Numbered from the stretch's first letter, positions 19,604 to 28,791 are shown. The stretch is DNA of 64,000 bases from Vibrio tubiashii ATCC 19109 (GCF_000772105.1 NZ_CP009354.1:1364001-1428000), one strand, 5' to 3'. Program-made: numbers and translations. The notes: generated by a model not told the origin, from the sequence alone.

Positions 19604-21108
19604 ACTGCCTCCTGCAGGCCACCTGTCGCGGCGTTCAAAATGAAATTGGTGTCAACGTCAGAGCCGTTAGTGATTTCTGAAACCAAAGAGCCGTCATAAA
19701 GAAGGAAGATGCGGTCACATACGCCGAGAATCTCTTCAAGTTCGGTAGAAAAGACGGCAACAGAGTTGCCTTGATTGGCGAGTTCTTTCACTAAGTCGTA
19801 GATCTCTTTCTTCGCGCCGACATCGACACCGCGAGTTGGCTCATCGAGTAACAGTAATTTGGCCTGCGAGAAAAGACATTTGGCAATGACCACTTTTTGC
19901 TGGTTACCACCAGAGAGTTTTTCCGTGTGTTTTTCTATTGAACTGGTGGCGATGGATAGTTTATCGACATAGTCGAGCGCGGCATTGAGTTCATCGCGTT
20001 GTCTAAATACGCCGAAATCTGACATTCTAGGTAAGTTCATGACTGGGATGTTTTCGCGAATGGTTAAGTTGGTAAACAGCCCTTGTGTGCGGCGCTCTTC
20101 AGGGACAAGAGCAATACCTGCCGCGATCGCCTCTCTAGGAGATTTCCCTACTTCTTGACCGTTAAGTTTAATAGAGCCAGAGACCTTGTCTGCGCCAAAA
20201 ATAGCACGAGCGATTTCAGTTTTACCCGCACCAACCAGACCATAAAACCCGACAATCTCGCCTTTGTTAATGGTAAATGAAACGTTTTTCAGCCTATGAT
20301 TGTTCAGTCTCTCAGCGGATAAAAACACTTCGTCGCTGATGGTGTCGCGTGGTGTGTAGTCATGAAGGATACTTCGTCCAATCATCATGTCGATCAGCTC
20401 TTCGCGTCCCTTCACCTCTGTCATTGGCTTGGTAGCGATATGTTGCCCATCGCGCATCACAGTGACTCTATCTCCCAGTGATAAAATCTCATCCAACTTA
20501 TGGGAGATGTAGATCACCGTAACCTGCTGTTCTTGCAATCGGCGAATAACGGTAAATAGACGTTCAACTTCTCGCTCTGATAATGCAGCGGTGGGTTCGT
20601 CCATAATAATGACATTGGCGCCGGATGAGGCTGCGCGAGCAATTTCTATGATCTGTTTTTGCGCAACCCCTAGGGTTGAGACACGCGCATAAGGATCGAT
20701 TGATGGCTCAATAGTCGCCAACGTATCAATAACGCGTTGCTCTAAATCAGATTTAATCAGAAATCCAAAGCGGCTTTGCTCCATACCCAGAGTTAAGTTT
20801 TCCAGCACGCTTAGTTCGTCAACAACGTGTAGCTCTTGAAACAGAGTCGCTATGCCAGCTTCACGGGCACTCTGTGTACCGTTTGGCGTGTATGACTTAC
20901 CGTTGACCTTCATTGTGCCTTGGGTTGGTTGAATCGCACCTGTGATCATTTTTACCAAGGTGGATTTTCCCGCGCCATTTTCGCCGATTAAGCAATGGAC
21001 TGTGCTGCGTTCAATTGAAAAGCTGACGTTGTTGACTGCTCTGACGCCAGGGTAGTCTTTAACGAGTCCTTCAATTGAGAGAACAGAAGTTGAATTGTGA
21101 GTATTCAA
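19600..21108 (-). CDS. ABC sugar transporter ATPase with two nucleotide-binding domains, RbsA/MglA/LsrA family
   Basis: 502-residue tandem ATPase. The first domain has Walker A GENGAGKS and Walker B VIIMDEPTAALSE. The second has GLVGAGKT, the signature LSGGNQQKVVIAK and Walker B LLLLDEPTRGVDVG. This duplicated form energises RbsC-type permeases. The frame opens with TTG, and a strong AAGGAGAG ribosome site lies about 12 bases upstream, so an unusual start codon is likely. It is separated from the binding-protein gene by a 139-base gap with a hairpin. Confidence 0.94.
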   Translation of the reverse strand: MNTHNSTSVLSIEGLVKDYPGVRAVNNVSFSIERSTVHCLIGENGAGKSTLVKMITGAIQPTQGTMKVNGKSYTPNGTQSAREAGIATLFQELHVVDELSVLENLTLGMEQSRFGFLIKSDLEQRVIDTLATIEPSIDPYARVSTLGVAQKQIIEIARAASSGANVIIMDEPTAALSEREVERLFTVIRRLQEQQVTVIYISHKLDEILSLGDRVTVMRDGQHIATKPMTEVKGREELIDMMIGRSILHDYTPRDTISDEVFLSAERLNNHRLKNVSFTINKGEIVGFYGLVGAGKTEIARAIFGADKVSGSIKLNGQEVGKSPREAIAAGIALVPEERRTQGLFTNLTIRENIPVMNLPRMSDFGVFRQRDELNAALDYVDKLSIATSSIEKHTEKLSGGNQQKVVIAKCLFSQAKLLLLDEPTRGVDVGAKKEIYDLVKELANQGNSVAVFSTELEEILGVCDRIFLLYDGSLVSEITNGSDVDTNFILNAATGGLQEAV

Positions 21109-21212
21109 GATGATCTCTCCTTAATATGGTGGATCTTCAAAACTGTTCAGTCACTGCAGACGGTACAGATGAAGCCGCTCTTTCCTTGTTTTGATTCATT
21201 GAATATTGAGTA

Positions 21213-21239
21213 ACTGGGCGATCAATCAGATCGCCCAGT
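21213..21239 (-). promoter_or_regulatory. Intercistronic hairpin between binding protein and ATPase genes
   Basis: Perfect 11-bp arms (ACTGGGCGATC / GATCGCCCAGT) with a 5-base loop start shortly after the binding-protein stop. There is no T-run, so it looks like an RNA-stabilising or processing hairpin of the kind that keeps binding-protein mRNA more abundant than the membrane genes, rather than a full terminator. Confidence 0.7.
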
Positions 21240-21247
21240 AATAATGG

Positions 21248-22273
21248 TTAGTTGCCAAACTGAGCTTCTAGCCACTTCTCTGCATCCGGCTGAGGCATTG
21301 TCCAGTAAGAGATGGTGTAAGCTTTGTAGAAGAACTCTTGCGCCGTATCGTTACTTGAAGCCACTTTGTTATTGATAACGTCCATGACTAAGTCGATGCG
21401 TCCGCGAGCCGTTTCAATTGGCGGTAAGCCCATAGAGACCTTCAAGCTAGAATTTGGATCATAAATCTGTTCGAACTCCACTGAGTCGAAGTCCACACTC
21501 GCGACAATCTCTGTGACAGGTTTACCATCTTTAAACTTACCGCGTCCGAGCTGAGAAAGACCCGCCATCGTACCGACCGTCAAGTTAGAGGCTTCAGAGT
21601 AGATAAGGTTAACTTCAGGCTGCTGAGTGAGCAGGTCGACAATGATCTGTTTGGCTGCTTCTTGACCGCCACTTGCATCAAGTGCACCAAGGTTCTTCGC
21701 GCTTGGGTCAACTGAAAGCACCCCTTCAGCAAACGGGTTTGTGCGACCAGAACTCACTTCTGTATGGTTAGGCCAGCCTAACTGAACCATCACAATAGGT
21801 TTGCCAGGGTTGGCTTCTTTCCAAGCTTTTGCCATTTGAGCGCCCATTTCAAAAGAGACGGTTGCCTCATCGCTTCGCGCTGTTGGGATACCAGTATCGG
21901 TAATCGGGCTAAAGAAAGAGGTCATCGCGATCTTTTCATCTAGCGCTTCTTCTACGCCAGGGGTGGCAGCTTCGCCATCCCAAATATGCAGTGAAGCGCC
22001 GTCAAATGCACCCGCAGCCACTTGGTCAACATTCTGCGTCATCACCGCAGAGTCTGCTTTGCCATCAAAAATAACCACTTCTGCACCGTACTTCTCTTTC
22101 GCATAACGTTTCGCTTCTGTCGCTTGTGACTGGTGGAACACGTTGGAAAGGTCGGAAACGAAAAATGCAATACGTTCATTGGCCAGTGTTGTTGCTGAGA
22201 AACTAGACGCAACGAGAATACTCGTTGCAATAAGTCCTTTTTTTAGCATCTTGTTTAAAGTCGCTGACTTCAT
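21248..22273 (-). CDS. Periplasmic sugar-binding protein of the ABC importer
   Basis: 341-residue type I periplasmic binding protein (RbsB/LsrB class). A Sec signal peptide is clear: basic start, hydrophobic GLIATSILVASSFSATTLA core and likely cleavage before NERIAFF. I start at the ATG at 22273 because GGAGAA stands directly in front; an ATG at 22285 overlaps that ribosome site. The segments FFVSDLSNVFHQSQATEAKR and VDFDSVEFEQIYDPNS follow the family pattern. It should deliver the substrate to the adjacent permeases. It is the first gene of the minus-strand operon and is divergent from the SorC regulator across a highly structured control region. Confidence 0.94.
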   Translation of the reverse strand: MKSATLNKMLKKGLIATSILVASSFSATTLANERIAFFVSDLSNVFHQSQATEAKRYAKEKYGAEVVIFDGKADSAVMTQNVDQVAAGAFDGASLHIWDGEAATPGVEEALDEKIAMTSFFSPITDTGIPTARSDEATVSFEMGAQMAKAWKEANPGKPIVMVQLGWPNHTEVSSGRTNPFAEGVLSVDPSAKNLGALDASGGQEAAKQIIVDLLTQQPEVNLIYSEASNLTVGTMAGLSQLGRGKFKDGKPVTEIVASVDFDSVEFEQIYDPNSSLKVSMGLPPIETARGRIDLVMDVINNKVASSNDTAQEFFYKAYTISYWTMPQPDAEKWLEAQFGN

Positions 22274-22405
22274 AATTTTCTCCATTTATATGTGGTATTC
22301 ACTCGTCTTCGGAGCAACAACTGCTATTGGATTTACGTCCATCTCATTCTCGTCTTAAGCAGTACAACCCGTTGTTCTCAATGATGTGAATTATCTTTCA
22401 GACAG

Positions 22406-22421
22406 GTGAAATATATTTCAC
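22406..22421. promoter_or_regulatory. Operator A, left copy
   Basis: GTGAAATATATTTCAC is a perfect 16-bp palindrome. It lies on the transporter side of the divergent region. The 8-base spacer between GTGA and TCAC excludes a standard CRP site, which needs 6. Confidence 0.8.
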
Positions 22422-22466
22422 GTGTTAAAAGTTAGTGAACAAAATGTAACCGGTCAATAGCATAAC

Positions 22467-22481
22467 GATACAATACGTATC
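22467..22481. promoter_or_regulatory. Operator B, left copy (GATAC-N5-GTATC)
   Basis: GATACAATACGTATC, preceded by CATAAC, which also precedes the right copy. The same core occurs at 22527, 28928 and 39602. Confidence 0.8.
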
Positions 22482-22496
22482 AGTTTTGACTGTTAT

Positions 22497-22512
22497 TGTG
22501 ATCTGCTGCACT
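22497..22512. promoter_or_regulatory. CRP-like site at the symmetry axis
   Basis: TGTGATCTGCTGCACT has a perfect TGTGA half and a weaker GCACT half with the correct 6-base spacer. Its centre (22504.5) coincides with the axis of the flanking palindromes. It is a weak match judged alone; the position is what makes it credible. Confidence 0.5.
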
Positions 22513-22526
22513 TAAATGGTCATAAC

Positions 22527-22541
22527 GATACGATTGGTATC
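22527..22541. promoter_or_regulatory. Operator B, right copy (GATAC-N5-GTATC)
   Basis: GATACGATTGGTATC, again preceded by CATAAC, 60 bp centre-to-centre from the left B site. Confidence 0.8.
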
Positions 22542-22586
22542 ATTTTAACTTGCAAGGTGTGCTTTTTGTGATTACTTTTTACTCAA

Positions 22587-22602
22587 GTGAAATAAATTTC
22601 AC
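22587..22602. promoter_or_regulatory. Operator A, right copy
   Basis: GTGAAATAAATTTCAC matches the left A copy at 15 of 16 positions. The difference is at a central base. Confidence 0.8.
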
Positions 22603-22687
22603 GATTTGTTTACATTTTGTTGGGCGGGTAAATGAGTAGTAAAGAAGAGCGTCCCACAAGCGATGAAAGGTAAGTAGGAGAGCGTAT

Positions 22688-23647
22688 ATGGCGATGAGTG
22701 AGCGAGACGACATATTAAGGCAGACGGCAAAAATCCTCACACTACGTTATATGGAGAACTGCAGTCAGTCAGATATTGCTAAGCAACTTGGTTTATCGAC
22801 AGCTAAGGTCAACCGTGTCATTAAGCAAGCTCATGATGATGGTTTAGTTGAAATCACTTTGAACCTTCCGCAAGAACGCACCTACACATTAGAACAACGT
22901 CTACTTGATATGTTCTCACTGAAAACTGCGGTTATTCAGCCGAGCCTTAGTCAAGATGAAGCAGTGGTTACCCAACAGGTCGCTCAATCTGCAGGTGAGC
23001 TACTGATAGAGACGCTTAAGCCAAACAGCGTTATTTGCATAAGTGGCGGTAAAACCATGTCGATGATTGTAGAGCAGATAAAACCGATGAGCTTTCCTAA
23101 TGTAAAGGTGGTGCCTGCAACAGGCGGCGTGCAAGGGCATCACTTTACGGATGTGAATTATCTTGCTTCTCGCTTAGCAGAAAAACTGGGCGGCAGTAGT
23201 ACTCAGCTCCACGCCCCGCTGTTTGTTGATACTGATGAGCAACGCGAAATGTTAATGGAGATGCGTAGCGTCAGAGAAGTGCTCGACATAGCGCGCAATG
23301 CAGATATTGCCTTGGTCGGGATTGGTTCTGTCGCCAGTGAAACAGATAGTTACTACGATTTGCGATCATTAAGTGGGCAGCAATTTGAGTCTCAAATCAG
23401 CCACCAGTGTCAGGGCGAGGTACTCGCGCATTTATATGACGAACACGGCGCAGAATGCGCAGAGCAGATCAATAGCAAGTTAGTGGGTTTGAACTTAACA
23501 GAACTTGGCAATATCGAGCACAGCTTCGGTGTTGCGGCAACTCAGTCGAAGGTGTCAGCAATGCTTGCCGCACTGAGAGGTGGGTTAATTAACGGAATAG
23601 TTTCGGACGAAGACACAATAGCCAGTGTTTTAGAACAAGCAAAATAG
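22688..23647 (+). CDS. SorC/DeoR-type transcriptional regulator of the carbohydrate cluster
   Basis: 319-residue SorC-family regulator: an N-terminal helix-turn-helix (residues about 18–50, with SQSDIAKQLGLSTAKVNRVI) and a C-terminal sugar-phosphate-sensing domain (GGKTMSMIVEQI, VGIGS and the late GVAATQSKVSAMLAALRGGL segment). LsrR and EryD belong to this family and respond to phosphorylated products of their pathways. A GGAGAG ribosome site precedes ATG-GCG-ATG; an ATG six bases later is possible. It heads the plus-strand operon and is the obvious candidate to bind one of the flanking palindromes. Inducer unknown, probably a phosphorylated intermediate made by the FGGY kinase. Confidence 0.92.
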   Translation: MAMSERDDILRQTAKILTLRYMENCSQSDIAKQLGLSTAKVNRVIKQAHDDGLVEITLNLPQERTYTLEQRLLDMFSLKTAVIQPSLSQDEAVVTQQVAQSAGELLIETLKPNSVICISGGKTMSMIVEQIKPMSFPNVKVVPATGGVQGHHFTDVNYLASRLAEKLGGSSTQLHAPLFVDTDEQREMLMEMRSVREVLDIARNADIALVGIGSVASETDSYYDLRSLSGQQFESQISHQCQGEVLAHLYDEHGAECAEQINSKLVGLNLTELGNIEHSFGVAATQSKVSAMLAALRGGLINGIVSDEDTIASVLEQAK

Positions 23648-23656
23648 GGGAAAGTT

Positions 23657-24643
23657 ATGCGAACAAGAGAGATTGGACAATCAGGCATTCATGCATCAGT
23701 GATCGGCTTAGGCACTTGGGCAATGGGCGGCTGGATGTGGGGTGGCACTGACGAAAAAGCGGCAATTGAAGCCATTCATGCGTCATTGGATTGTGGTGTT
23801 TCGCTGATTGATACTGCTCCTGCGTATGGCTTAGGTGTTTCCGAACAGTTGGTAGGCAAAGCTATAAAGGGCAAGCGCGAGCAAGTTGTATTGGCGACGA
23901 AATGCGGTTTGGTTTGGCACACAGATAAAGGTAATCATTTCTTCGACGAGAATGGTAAACCTGTCCATCGTTACTTAGGCGCAGATGCTATCCACTATGA
24001 AGTTGAGCAAAGTTTGAAACGTTTGCAGACCGACTACTTAGATCTGTACATCACTCACTGGCAAGACCCAACGACCCCAGTTGAAGAAACGATGGACGCG
24101 TTACTTGCGTTAAAAAAAGCCGGCAAGATCCGAGCAATAGGGATCAGCAATGCCAATCAAGCGGAATTGGCGGCGTATCAACAATGCGGCGTCGTGGATG
24201 CGGTGCAAGAGAAATACAATCTGATCGAACGACAGCTTGAGGAGAACCTACTGTCGAAAACGATCGCAACTCAAGTGTCTTGCCTTAGCTATTCTTCTTT
24301 GGCGATGGGGCTATTGAGTGGAAAAATCTCTCCAGAGCGCACATTTACCGGAGATGACCAACGTATCACAGATCCAATGTTTACTGTCGAAAACCGTCGA
24401 TGGGTACAGCAGTTCTGCCAATCAATTGAACCCATTGCGCGTCAGAAGAATATCTCTGTGGCTCAGTTAGTGATTGCGGCGACATTGCAACAGCCAGGGA
24501 TCACTTATGCACTATGTGGTGCTCGAAATGCAGCGCAGGCGATAGAGAACGCGGCGGCAGGACAAGTGATACTGACTCATGAAGAAGTCAAATTTATAGA
24601 TGCTAAATCGCATGAGTTCTTTGGTGAGCTTGAACTGGCTTAG
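23657..24643 (+). CDS. Aldo/keto reductase, IolS/YhdN-like
   Basis: 328-residue NAD(P)H-dependent TIM-barrel oxidoreductase. Catalytic residues are visible as D in SLIDTAPAYG with the tyrosine five residues on, K in VLATKCGL and H in YITHWQDP. The late segment CGARNAAQAIENAAA is the usual cofactor-binding end. It starts 9 bases after the regulator with a GGGGAAAG site, so it belongs to the same operon. It probably interconverts a keto and hydroxyl group of the transported compound. Confidence 0.92.
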   Translation: MRTREIGQSGIHASVIGLGTWAMGGWMWGGTDEKAAIEAIHASLDCGVSLIDTAPAYGLGVSEQLVGKAIKGKREQVVLATKCGLVWHTDKGNHFFDENGKPVHRYLGADAIHYEVEQSLKRLQTDYLDLYITHWQDPTTPVEETMDALLALKKAGKIRAIGISNANQAELAAYQQCGVVDAVQEKYNLIERQLEENLLSKTIATQVSCLSYSSLAMGLLSGKISPERTFTGDDQRITDPMFTVENRRWVQQFCQSIEPIARQKNISVAQLVIAATLQQPGITYALCGARNAAQAIENAAAGQVILTHEEVKFIDAKSHEFFGELELA

Positions 24644-24686
24644 TACGGGTCGTTCGGGATCACCCAGATAGTTGGCAGGGAGCGCA

Positions 24687-26459
24687 ATGAAAAATAATAA
24701 GACCGGATTTGACAGTTTAGAAACGACGAATGAGTTTGATGTCGTCGTGATTGGTGGCGGCATCAATGGGATTAGCGTGTTTAGGGAATTGGCATTGCAA
24801 GGTGTGAAAGTCTTGATGGTTGAGAAAGATGACTTTTGCTCCAAAGCCAGCGCTGCACCGTCGAGAATGATCCATGGGGGTTTACGTTACCTCGAAAATG
24901 GCGAGTTTGATTTAGTGAAAGAAGCGCTATTTGAACGCAATCGCCTTTTGGATAACGCTCCACATTTGGTTGCTCCGCTGGAAACAACGATACCAATTTA
25001 CTCCACTTGGTCAGGAATGTTCGATGGATTGTTAAAGTTCTTAGGTTTGAAAGATCGCCCATCACAGCGGGGCTCAGTGGTGATTAAGCTTGGCTTGACG
25101 CTATATGATTGGTTTACCAAGCGCGATCAGCTTATGCCTGCTCATAAAATGCATTCTGCCAAATCAACGCGTCAGCGCTGGCCTTTAATGGGTAATCAAG
25201 TACGCAGTAGTGCGACCTATTTCGATGCTTGGATTAGCTCTCCAGAACGCTTGGCCATTGAGCTTATTCAAGAGGGCATTGAAGCGGGTGGAATCGCGCT
25301 CAACTATAGCAAAGTGACCCAGTTTAACGACGGTGAATTACGTCTTAACCAGAGACAGTCAGGTAATTCGGTCAATGTTAGTACTCAGCACATTGTCAAT
25401 GCGACCGGTGCTTGGGTGGATTTCACCAATGGCTTGCTACAAGCACCTAGCCAATACATGCAGGGCACTAAGGGGTCACACATCATTGTCGACAACCAGC
25501 AGCTCGTCGATCAGCTAGATGGCAACATGCTGTTTTATGAGAACAGCGAAGGGCGAGTGTGCATTTTATTTCCATATTTTGGCAAGGTGCTCATCGGTTC
25601 AACGGACATTCCCGTCAGTGACCCCGAGTCCGTAAAGTGCACCGAGGAAGAGATTGACTACATACTACTTTCACTGAAAGGTGTGCTGCCGGAGTTAGAA
25701 ATTAGCCGTTCGCAAATTGTTTATCAGTTTTGTGGCGTGCGTCCTTTGCCATCGGTCAACACTTCGACAACGGGGCAAATTCCTAGAAGTCATGCAATAA
25801 AACGAGACAGCATTGGTAAGACAAAAGTGTACTCGTTGATCGGGGGCAAATGGACAACCTTTAGGGCCTTTGGTGAAGAGGTGGCCGATGAGTTGTTGGC
25901 ATCGCTCAACATCGAAAGAAGATGCAGTACCAAGCAAAAAGCGATTGGTGGCGGCGCTAATTATCCGGCCAACGAAAGCGAACAAGAGCTCTACCTGTAC
26001 CGACTTAGAGAGAGCTACCCGTACCGCTCAATGCATCAACTTAGTGTCTGGTTGAAGCGTTATGGCACCAAGTGTGAAGAGCTATTACGTCGTTTGGACA
26101 GTCATTGTGATCAGCCCTTGCGCTCATTGCCAGACTACACCGTAGGCGAAATCAATTACATCTTACAAACCGAATTTGTCGCCACCACCTTAGATGTCAT
26201 CTTACGTCGCACCTCGATTGCGATTGAAGGCAAGCTAAATAGCCAAGTATTTGATGAGCTTTCAGAACTGGTGGCAACTCATTTCAATTGGAGTGAGACA
26301 GAAAAAGTCGCCGATCGTGAAAACGCCCAAGAGGTGCTGTTTAATCTACACGGAGTCGTGCTGGATCAACCTCTAAGCCACAGTGAAGCGGTTACGCGAA
26401 CAAAGATTATTGAAAACGAACAACTCGTAAATGGAGAAGAGTATGTATTTAACCAATAA
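24687..26459 (+). CDS. FAD-dependent polyol-phosphate dehydrogenase, GlpD-like
   Basis: 590 residues, FAD-dependent glycerol-3-phosphate dehydrogenase family. The N-terminal FAD Rossmann motif VVVIGGGINGISVFRELA is intact, as are SRMIHGGLRYLENGE and GVRPLPSV, and a C-terminal DAO_C helical domain is present. I start at the ATG at 24687 (GGGAG site) rather than upstream at 24672. Family members include EryB, which oxidises erythritol phosphate. Next to an FGGY kinase it is more likely a dedicated polyol-phosphate dehydrogenase than housekeeping GlpD, feeding electrons to quinones at the membrane. The aldolase gene overlaps its end. Confidence 0.9.
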   Translation: MKNNKTGFDSLETTNEFDVVVIGGGINGISVFRELALQGVKVLMVEKDDFCSKASAAPSRMIHGGLRYLENGEFDLVKEALFERNRLLDNAPHLVAPLETTIPIYSTWSGMFDGLLKFLGLKDRPSQRGSVVIKLGLTLYDWFTKRDQLMPAHKMHSAKSTRQRWPLMGNQVRSSATYFDAWISSPERLAIELIQEGIEAGGIALNYSKVTQFNDGELRLNQRQSGNSVNVSTQHIVNATGAWVDFTNGLLQAPSQYMQGTKGSHIIVDNQQLVDQLDGNMLFYENSEGRVCILFPYFGKVLIGSTDIPVSDPESVKCTEEEIDYILLSLKGVLPELEISRSQIVYQFCGVRPLPSVNTSTTGQIPRSHAIKRDSIGKTKVYSLIGGKWTTFRAFGEEVADELLASLNIERRCSTKQKAIGGGANYPANESEQELYLYRLRESYPYRSMHQLSVWLKRYGTKCEELLRRLDSHCDQPLRSLPDYTVGEINYILQTEFVATTLDVILRRTSIAIEGKLNSQVFDELSELVATHFNWSETEKVADRENAQEVLFNLHGVVLDQPLSHSEAVTRTKIIENEQLVNGEEYVFNQ

Positions 26460-27288
26460 AGTGAGGATGAATCGCTTATTCAGCAATGGACGATGCCTCG
26501 ATGTAGCGATAGATCATGGCGTGTGCAATGAGCCATCGTTTCTCGACGGATTAGAAGATATGTCTTCAGTGGTCGGTCAGCTCGTTAAAGCGAAGCCAGA
26601 TGCCATTCAGATGAACGCAGGCCAAGCCGACTTACTGCAAACCGTCGATGGTAAAGACAAACCTGCATTGGTTATGCGTATTGATTTGGGTAACCCTTAT
26701 AACGCTGAGCGTCATCGTCATATGTGGGCTTTGCTACAAAATGCTGAGCAGCCCTTGATTCAAGCTTTGCAAATGGACGCGGCGTGTGTGGTGGTTAACT
26801 TGTTTATGCTGCCCGACGAACCAGAGCTGTTTAAGCAATGCGTAGACAATATCAGCAAAGTAAAAGCAGAGTGTGAAAAGTATGGTATGCCATTGATGAT
26901 AGAGCCTTTGGTCATGCAGCCAAATACACACGGTCAAGCTTACATGGTTGACGGTGACTGCGAAAAAATTGTCACGCTAGTGCGTATGGCCCGTGAGCTT
27001 GGCGCAGATATTATCAAAGCTGACCCAACTACACATGCTGATGACTTCCATAAAGTTGTCGAAGCGGCGCGTTGTCCAGTACTTGTACGCGGTGGCGGCA
27101 GGGAAGATATTGAATCAGTGTTTGCGAAAGCGAGAGCACTACTCGATCAAGGAGCCTTGGGCATGGTGTATGGCCGCAATATTTATCAGCACCCGAACCC
27201 AAGCCGAGTGGTAGATGCGTTGATGGCGATGATTCACAATGATGCCTCTACTGAGCAGGCGATGAATATCTACGTTGGCGATAAGTAA
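26443..27288 (+). CDS. Class I aldolase of the DeoC/LsrF/FbaB type
   Basis: 281-residue TIM-barrel aldolase. The N-terminal segment LDVAIDHGV, the Schiff-base region AELGADIIKADPT and the C-terminal phosphate-binding segment VLVRGGGRED…GMVYGRNIYQHPNP align by eye with LsrF and archaeal-type fructose-bisphosphate aldolase. I start at the ATG at 26443, preceded by GGAGAAG; this overlaps the dehydrogenase gene by 17 bases and implies coupling. It should cleave a ketose phosphate, probably giving dihydroxyacetone phosphate plus an aldehyde. The real substrate is unknown. Confidence 0.85.
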   Translation: MYLTNKVRMNRLFSNGRCLDVAIDHGVCNEPSFLDGLEDMSSVVGQLVKAKPDAIQMNAGQADLLQTVDGKDKPALVMRIDLGNPYNAERHRHMWALLQNAEQPLIQALQMDAACVVVNLFMLPDEPELFKQCVDNISKVKAECEKYGMPLMIEPLVMQPNTHGQAYMVDGDCEKIVTLVRMARELGADIIKADPTTHADDFHKVVEAARCPVLVRGGGREDIESVFAKARALLDQGALGMVYGRNIYQHPNPSRVVDALMAMIHNDASTEQAMNIYVGDK

Positions 27289-27306
27289 AGAAGTATAGGA
27301 GGGAAT

Positions 27307-28791
27307 ATGAGCTCATACGCGCTAGGAATCGATTGTGGAAATACGGCGGTAAAAGCTGCGCTTTTTGATCAAAATGGCACAGAGGTAGCCGCAGTAGCAA
27401 ACAATTATCCCACTCATATTCCCCATCCCGATCACACAGAAGCGGATTTAGCTGAGTGCTGGCAACTGTGCGCCGATGCAATACGTCGAGTCATTGCTGG
27501 GGCGGGTATAGAAGCTAGTCAAATTGCCGCTTTAGGTTGCAGTGGGCATGGTAACGGGGTTTATTTGCTTGATGAAAAACGTCAACCTCTGTTGGCAATC
27601 AAGTCACTTGATAATAGAGCAGAGCATGAGGTGAGCCAATTACAAGCGTCGGCCGATTATCAGGCGTTAGTGAGAAGAAACAGGCAAGGTGTTTGGTCTT
27701 CCCAAACTGCTGTTCTACTTCATTGGCTTAAATGCCACCAAGCCGACGCTTATCAGAACATTGGTCAGGTGCTGTTTTGTAAAGACTATCTTAACTTTCA
27801 ATTAACAGGAGAATGCGCTACCGAATGGGGCGATCTTACGGCATCTGGTTTGTTTGATTTTGAAAGTGATACGGTTAGCGAAGAGCTACTAACATTCTAC
27901 GGCATTACGGACATCAAAACTAAGTTGCCGCCTATCTATAACAGCCAAGATGTGATTGGCGCAGTAACGGCTCAAGCGGCTGAGGTAACCGGATTAGCGA
28001 TCGGCACGCCAGTGATTGCAGGTATGTTTGATGTGGTGGCTTGTGCGTATGGCTCTGAAGCGGATAGTACGGGAAGTACGTCAGTTGTCGCAGGAACTTG
28101 GAACATCAATCAGGTGGTAACGGATTCACTTCCGCCACAAGAGGTTTTTATGGCGTGTAAGATGAATGAGCGACAATACCTTGCGATTGAATCGAGCACC
28201 TGTTCCGCGTCTAACCTTGAGTGGCTCGTGCAACGGTTTTTTACTAAGAAACAGCAACAAGCACAAGAGGCTGGTGGTTCGATCTTTGAAGAGTTTAATC
28301 AGCAGCTTAACCTGCTAGAAATCAACGCTGAATATCCCATGTTTTTGCCTTATCTTTATGGCACAACAGATAAACAGCCGCCGATGGCTAGTCTGTTGGG
28401 ATTGAAAGGTTGGCATCAGGATATTCATGTTGTTTACGCCTTTTACGAGGGAATCGTTTTTGCTCATCTTGAACATATTTCTCGTTTGCGCCAAGCCGGT
28501 TACCCAATAGATTCTATTGCTATTAGTGGTGGGGCATCGAGAAGTGACTATTGGTGCCAGCTATTTGCTGATGTACTCAATGTTGAAGTCGATGCCAGTA
28601 CATCTGATGAAGTCGGCGCTAGAGGTGTCGCTATGATGGCTCTTAGCAGCGTGTGCGGTGACGTAAAGCTAAGTAATACTGTTGAGTCACTAACAAGTCG
28701 TCACTTTGCTCCAAAGCCAGAACGAGTGGACTTTTTTGCCGCGCGTTTTGAAAAATACAAATTATTAAAAGGCGCGATTGGTGCGGCTTAG
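27307..28791 (+). CDS. FGGY-family carbohydrate kinase, LyxK/EryA-like
   Basis: 494-residue ATP-dependent sugar or polyol kinase. The N-terminal phosphate loop GIDCGNTAVKAALFD, the GCSGHGNGVYLLDE segment and the C-terminal adenosine motif IAISGGASRSDYWCQLFADVL are all intact. An AGGAGGG ribosome site is directly upstream and the gap to the aldolase is 18 bases. It resembles L-xylulose and tetritol kinases more than glycerol or xylulose kinase, by eye. It probably makes the phosphorylated compound used by the GlpD-like enzyme. It ends the first catabolic operon. Confidence 0.9.
   Translation: MSSYALGIDCGNTAVKAALFDQNGTEVAAVANNYPTHIPHPDHTEADLAECWQLCADAIRRVIAGAGIEASQIAALGCSGHGNGVYLLDEKRQPLLAIKSLDNRAEHEVSQLQASADYQALVRRNRQGVWSSQTAVLLHWLKCHQADAYQNIGQVLFCKDYLNFQLTGECATEWGDLTASGLFDFESDTVSEELLTFYGITDIKTKLPPIYNSQDVIGAVTAQAAEVTGLAIGTPVIAGMFDVVACAYGSEADSTGSTSVVAGTWNINQVVTDSLPPQEVFMACKMNERQYLAIESSTCSASNLEWLVQRFFTKKQQQAQEAGGSIFEEFNQQLNLLEINAEYPMFLPYLYGTTDKQPPMASLLGLKGWHQDIHVVYAFYEGIVFAHLEHISRLRQAGYPIDSIAISGGASRSDYWCQLFADVLNVEVDASTSDEVGARGVAMMALSSVCGDVKLSNTVESLTSRHFAPKPERVDFFAARFEKYKLLKGAIGAA

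Larger units (their letters stand above)
22274..22687. promoter_or_regulatory. Divergent control region with a mirror-symmetric A–B–B–A palindrome array
   Basis: Two GTGAAATAWATTTCAC palindromes (A: 22406–22421, 22587–22602) enclose two GATAC-N5-GTATC palindromes (B: 22467–22481, 22527–22541). Centres are at 22413.5, 22474, 22534 and 22594.5, so steps are 60.5, 60 and 60.5 bp and both pairs share the axis 22504. A CRP-like element (TGTGA-N6-GCACT, 22497–22512) sits on that axis. The region drives the transporter operon leftward and the regulator/catabolic operon rightward. Confidence 0.85.

Noticed and set aside
22406..22421. Operator A as a CRP site
   Set aside because: GTGA and TCAC are 8 bases apart; CRP needs 6. 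The axis element fits CRP better.
17523..28791. The locus as a true lsr (autoinducer-2) operon
   Set aside because: SorC regulator, ABC genes, FGGY kinase and an LsrF-like aldolase fit, but LsrG is missing and GlpD-like, Fe-ADH and MmsA-type enzymes are added. The kinase looks closer to polyol kinases.
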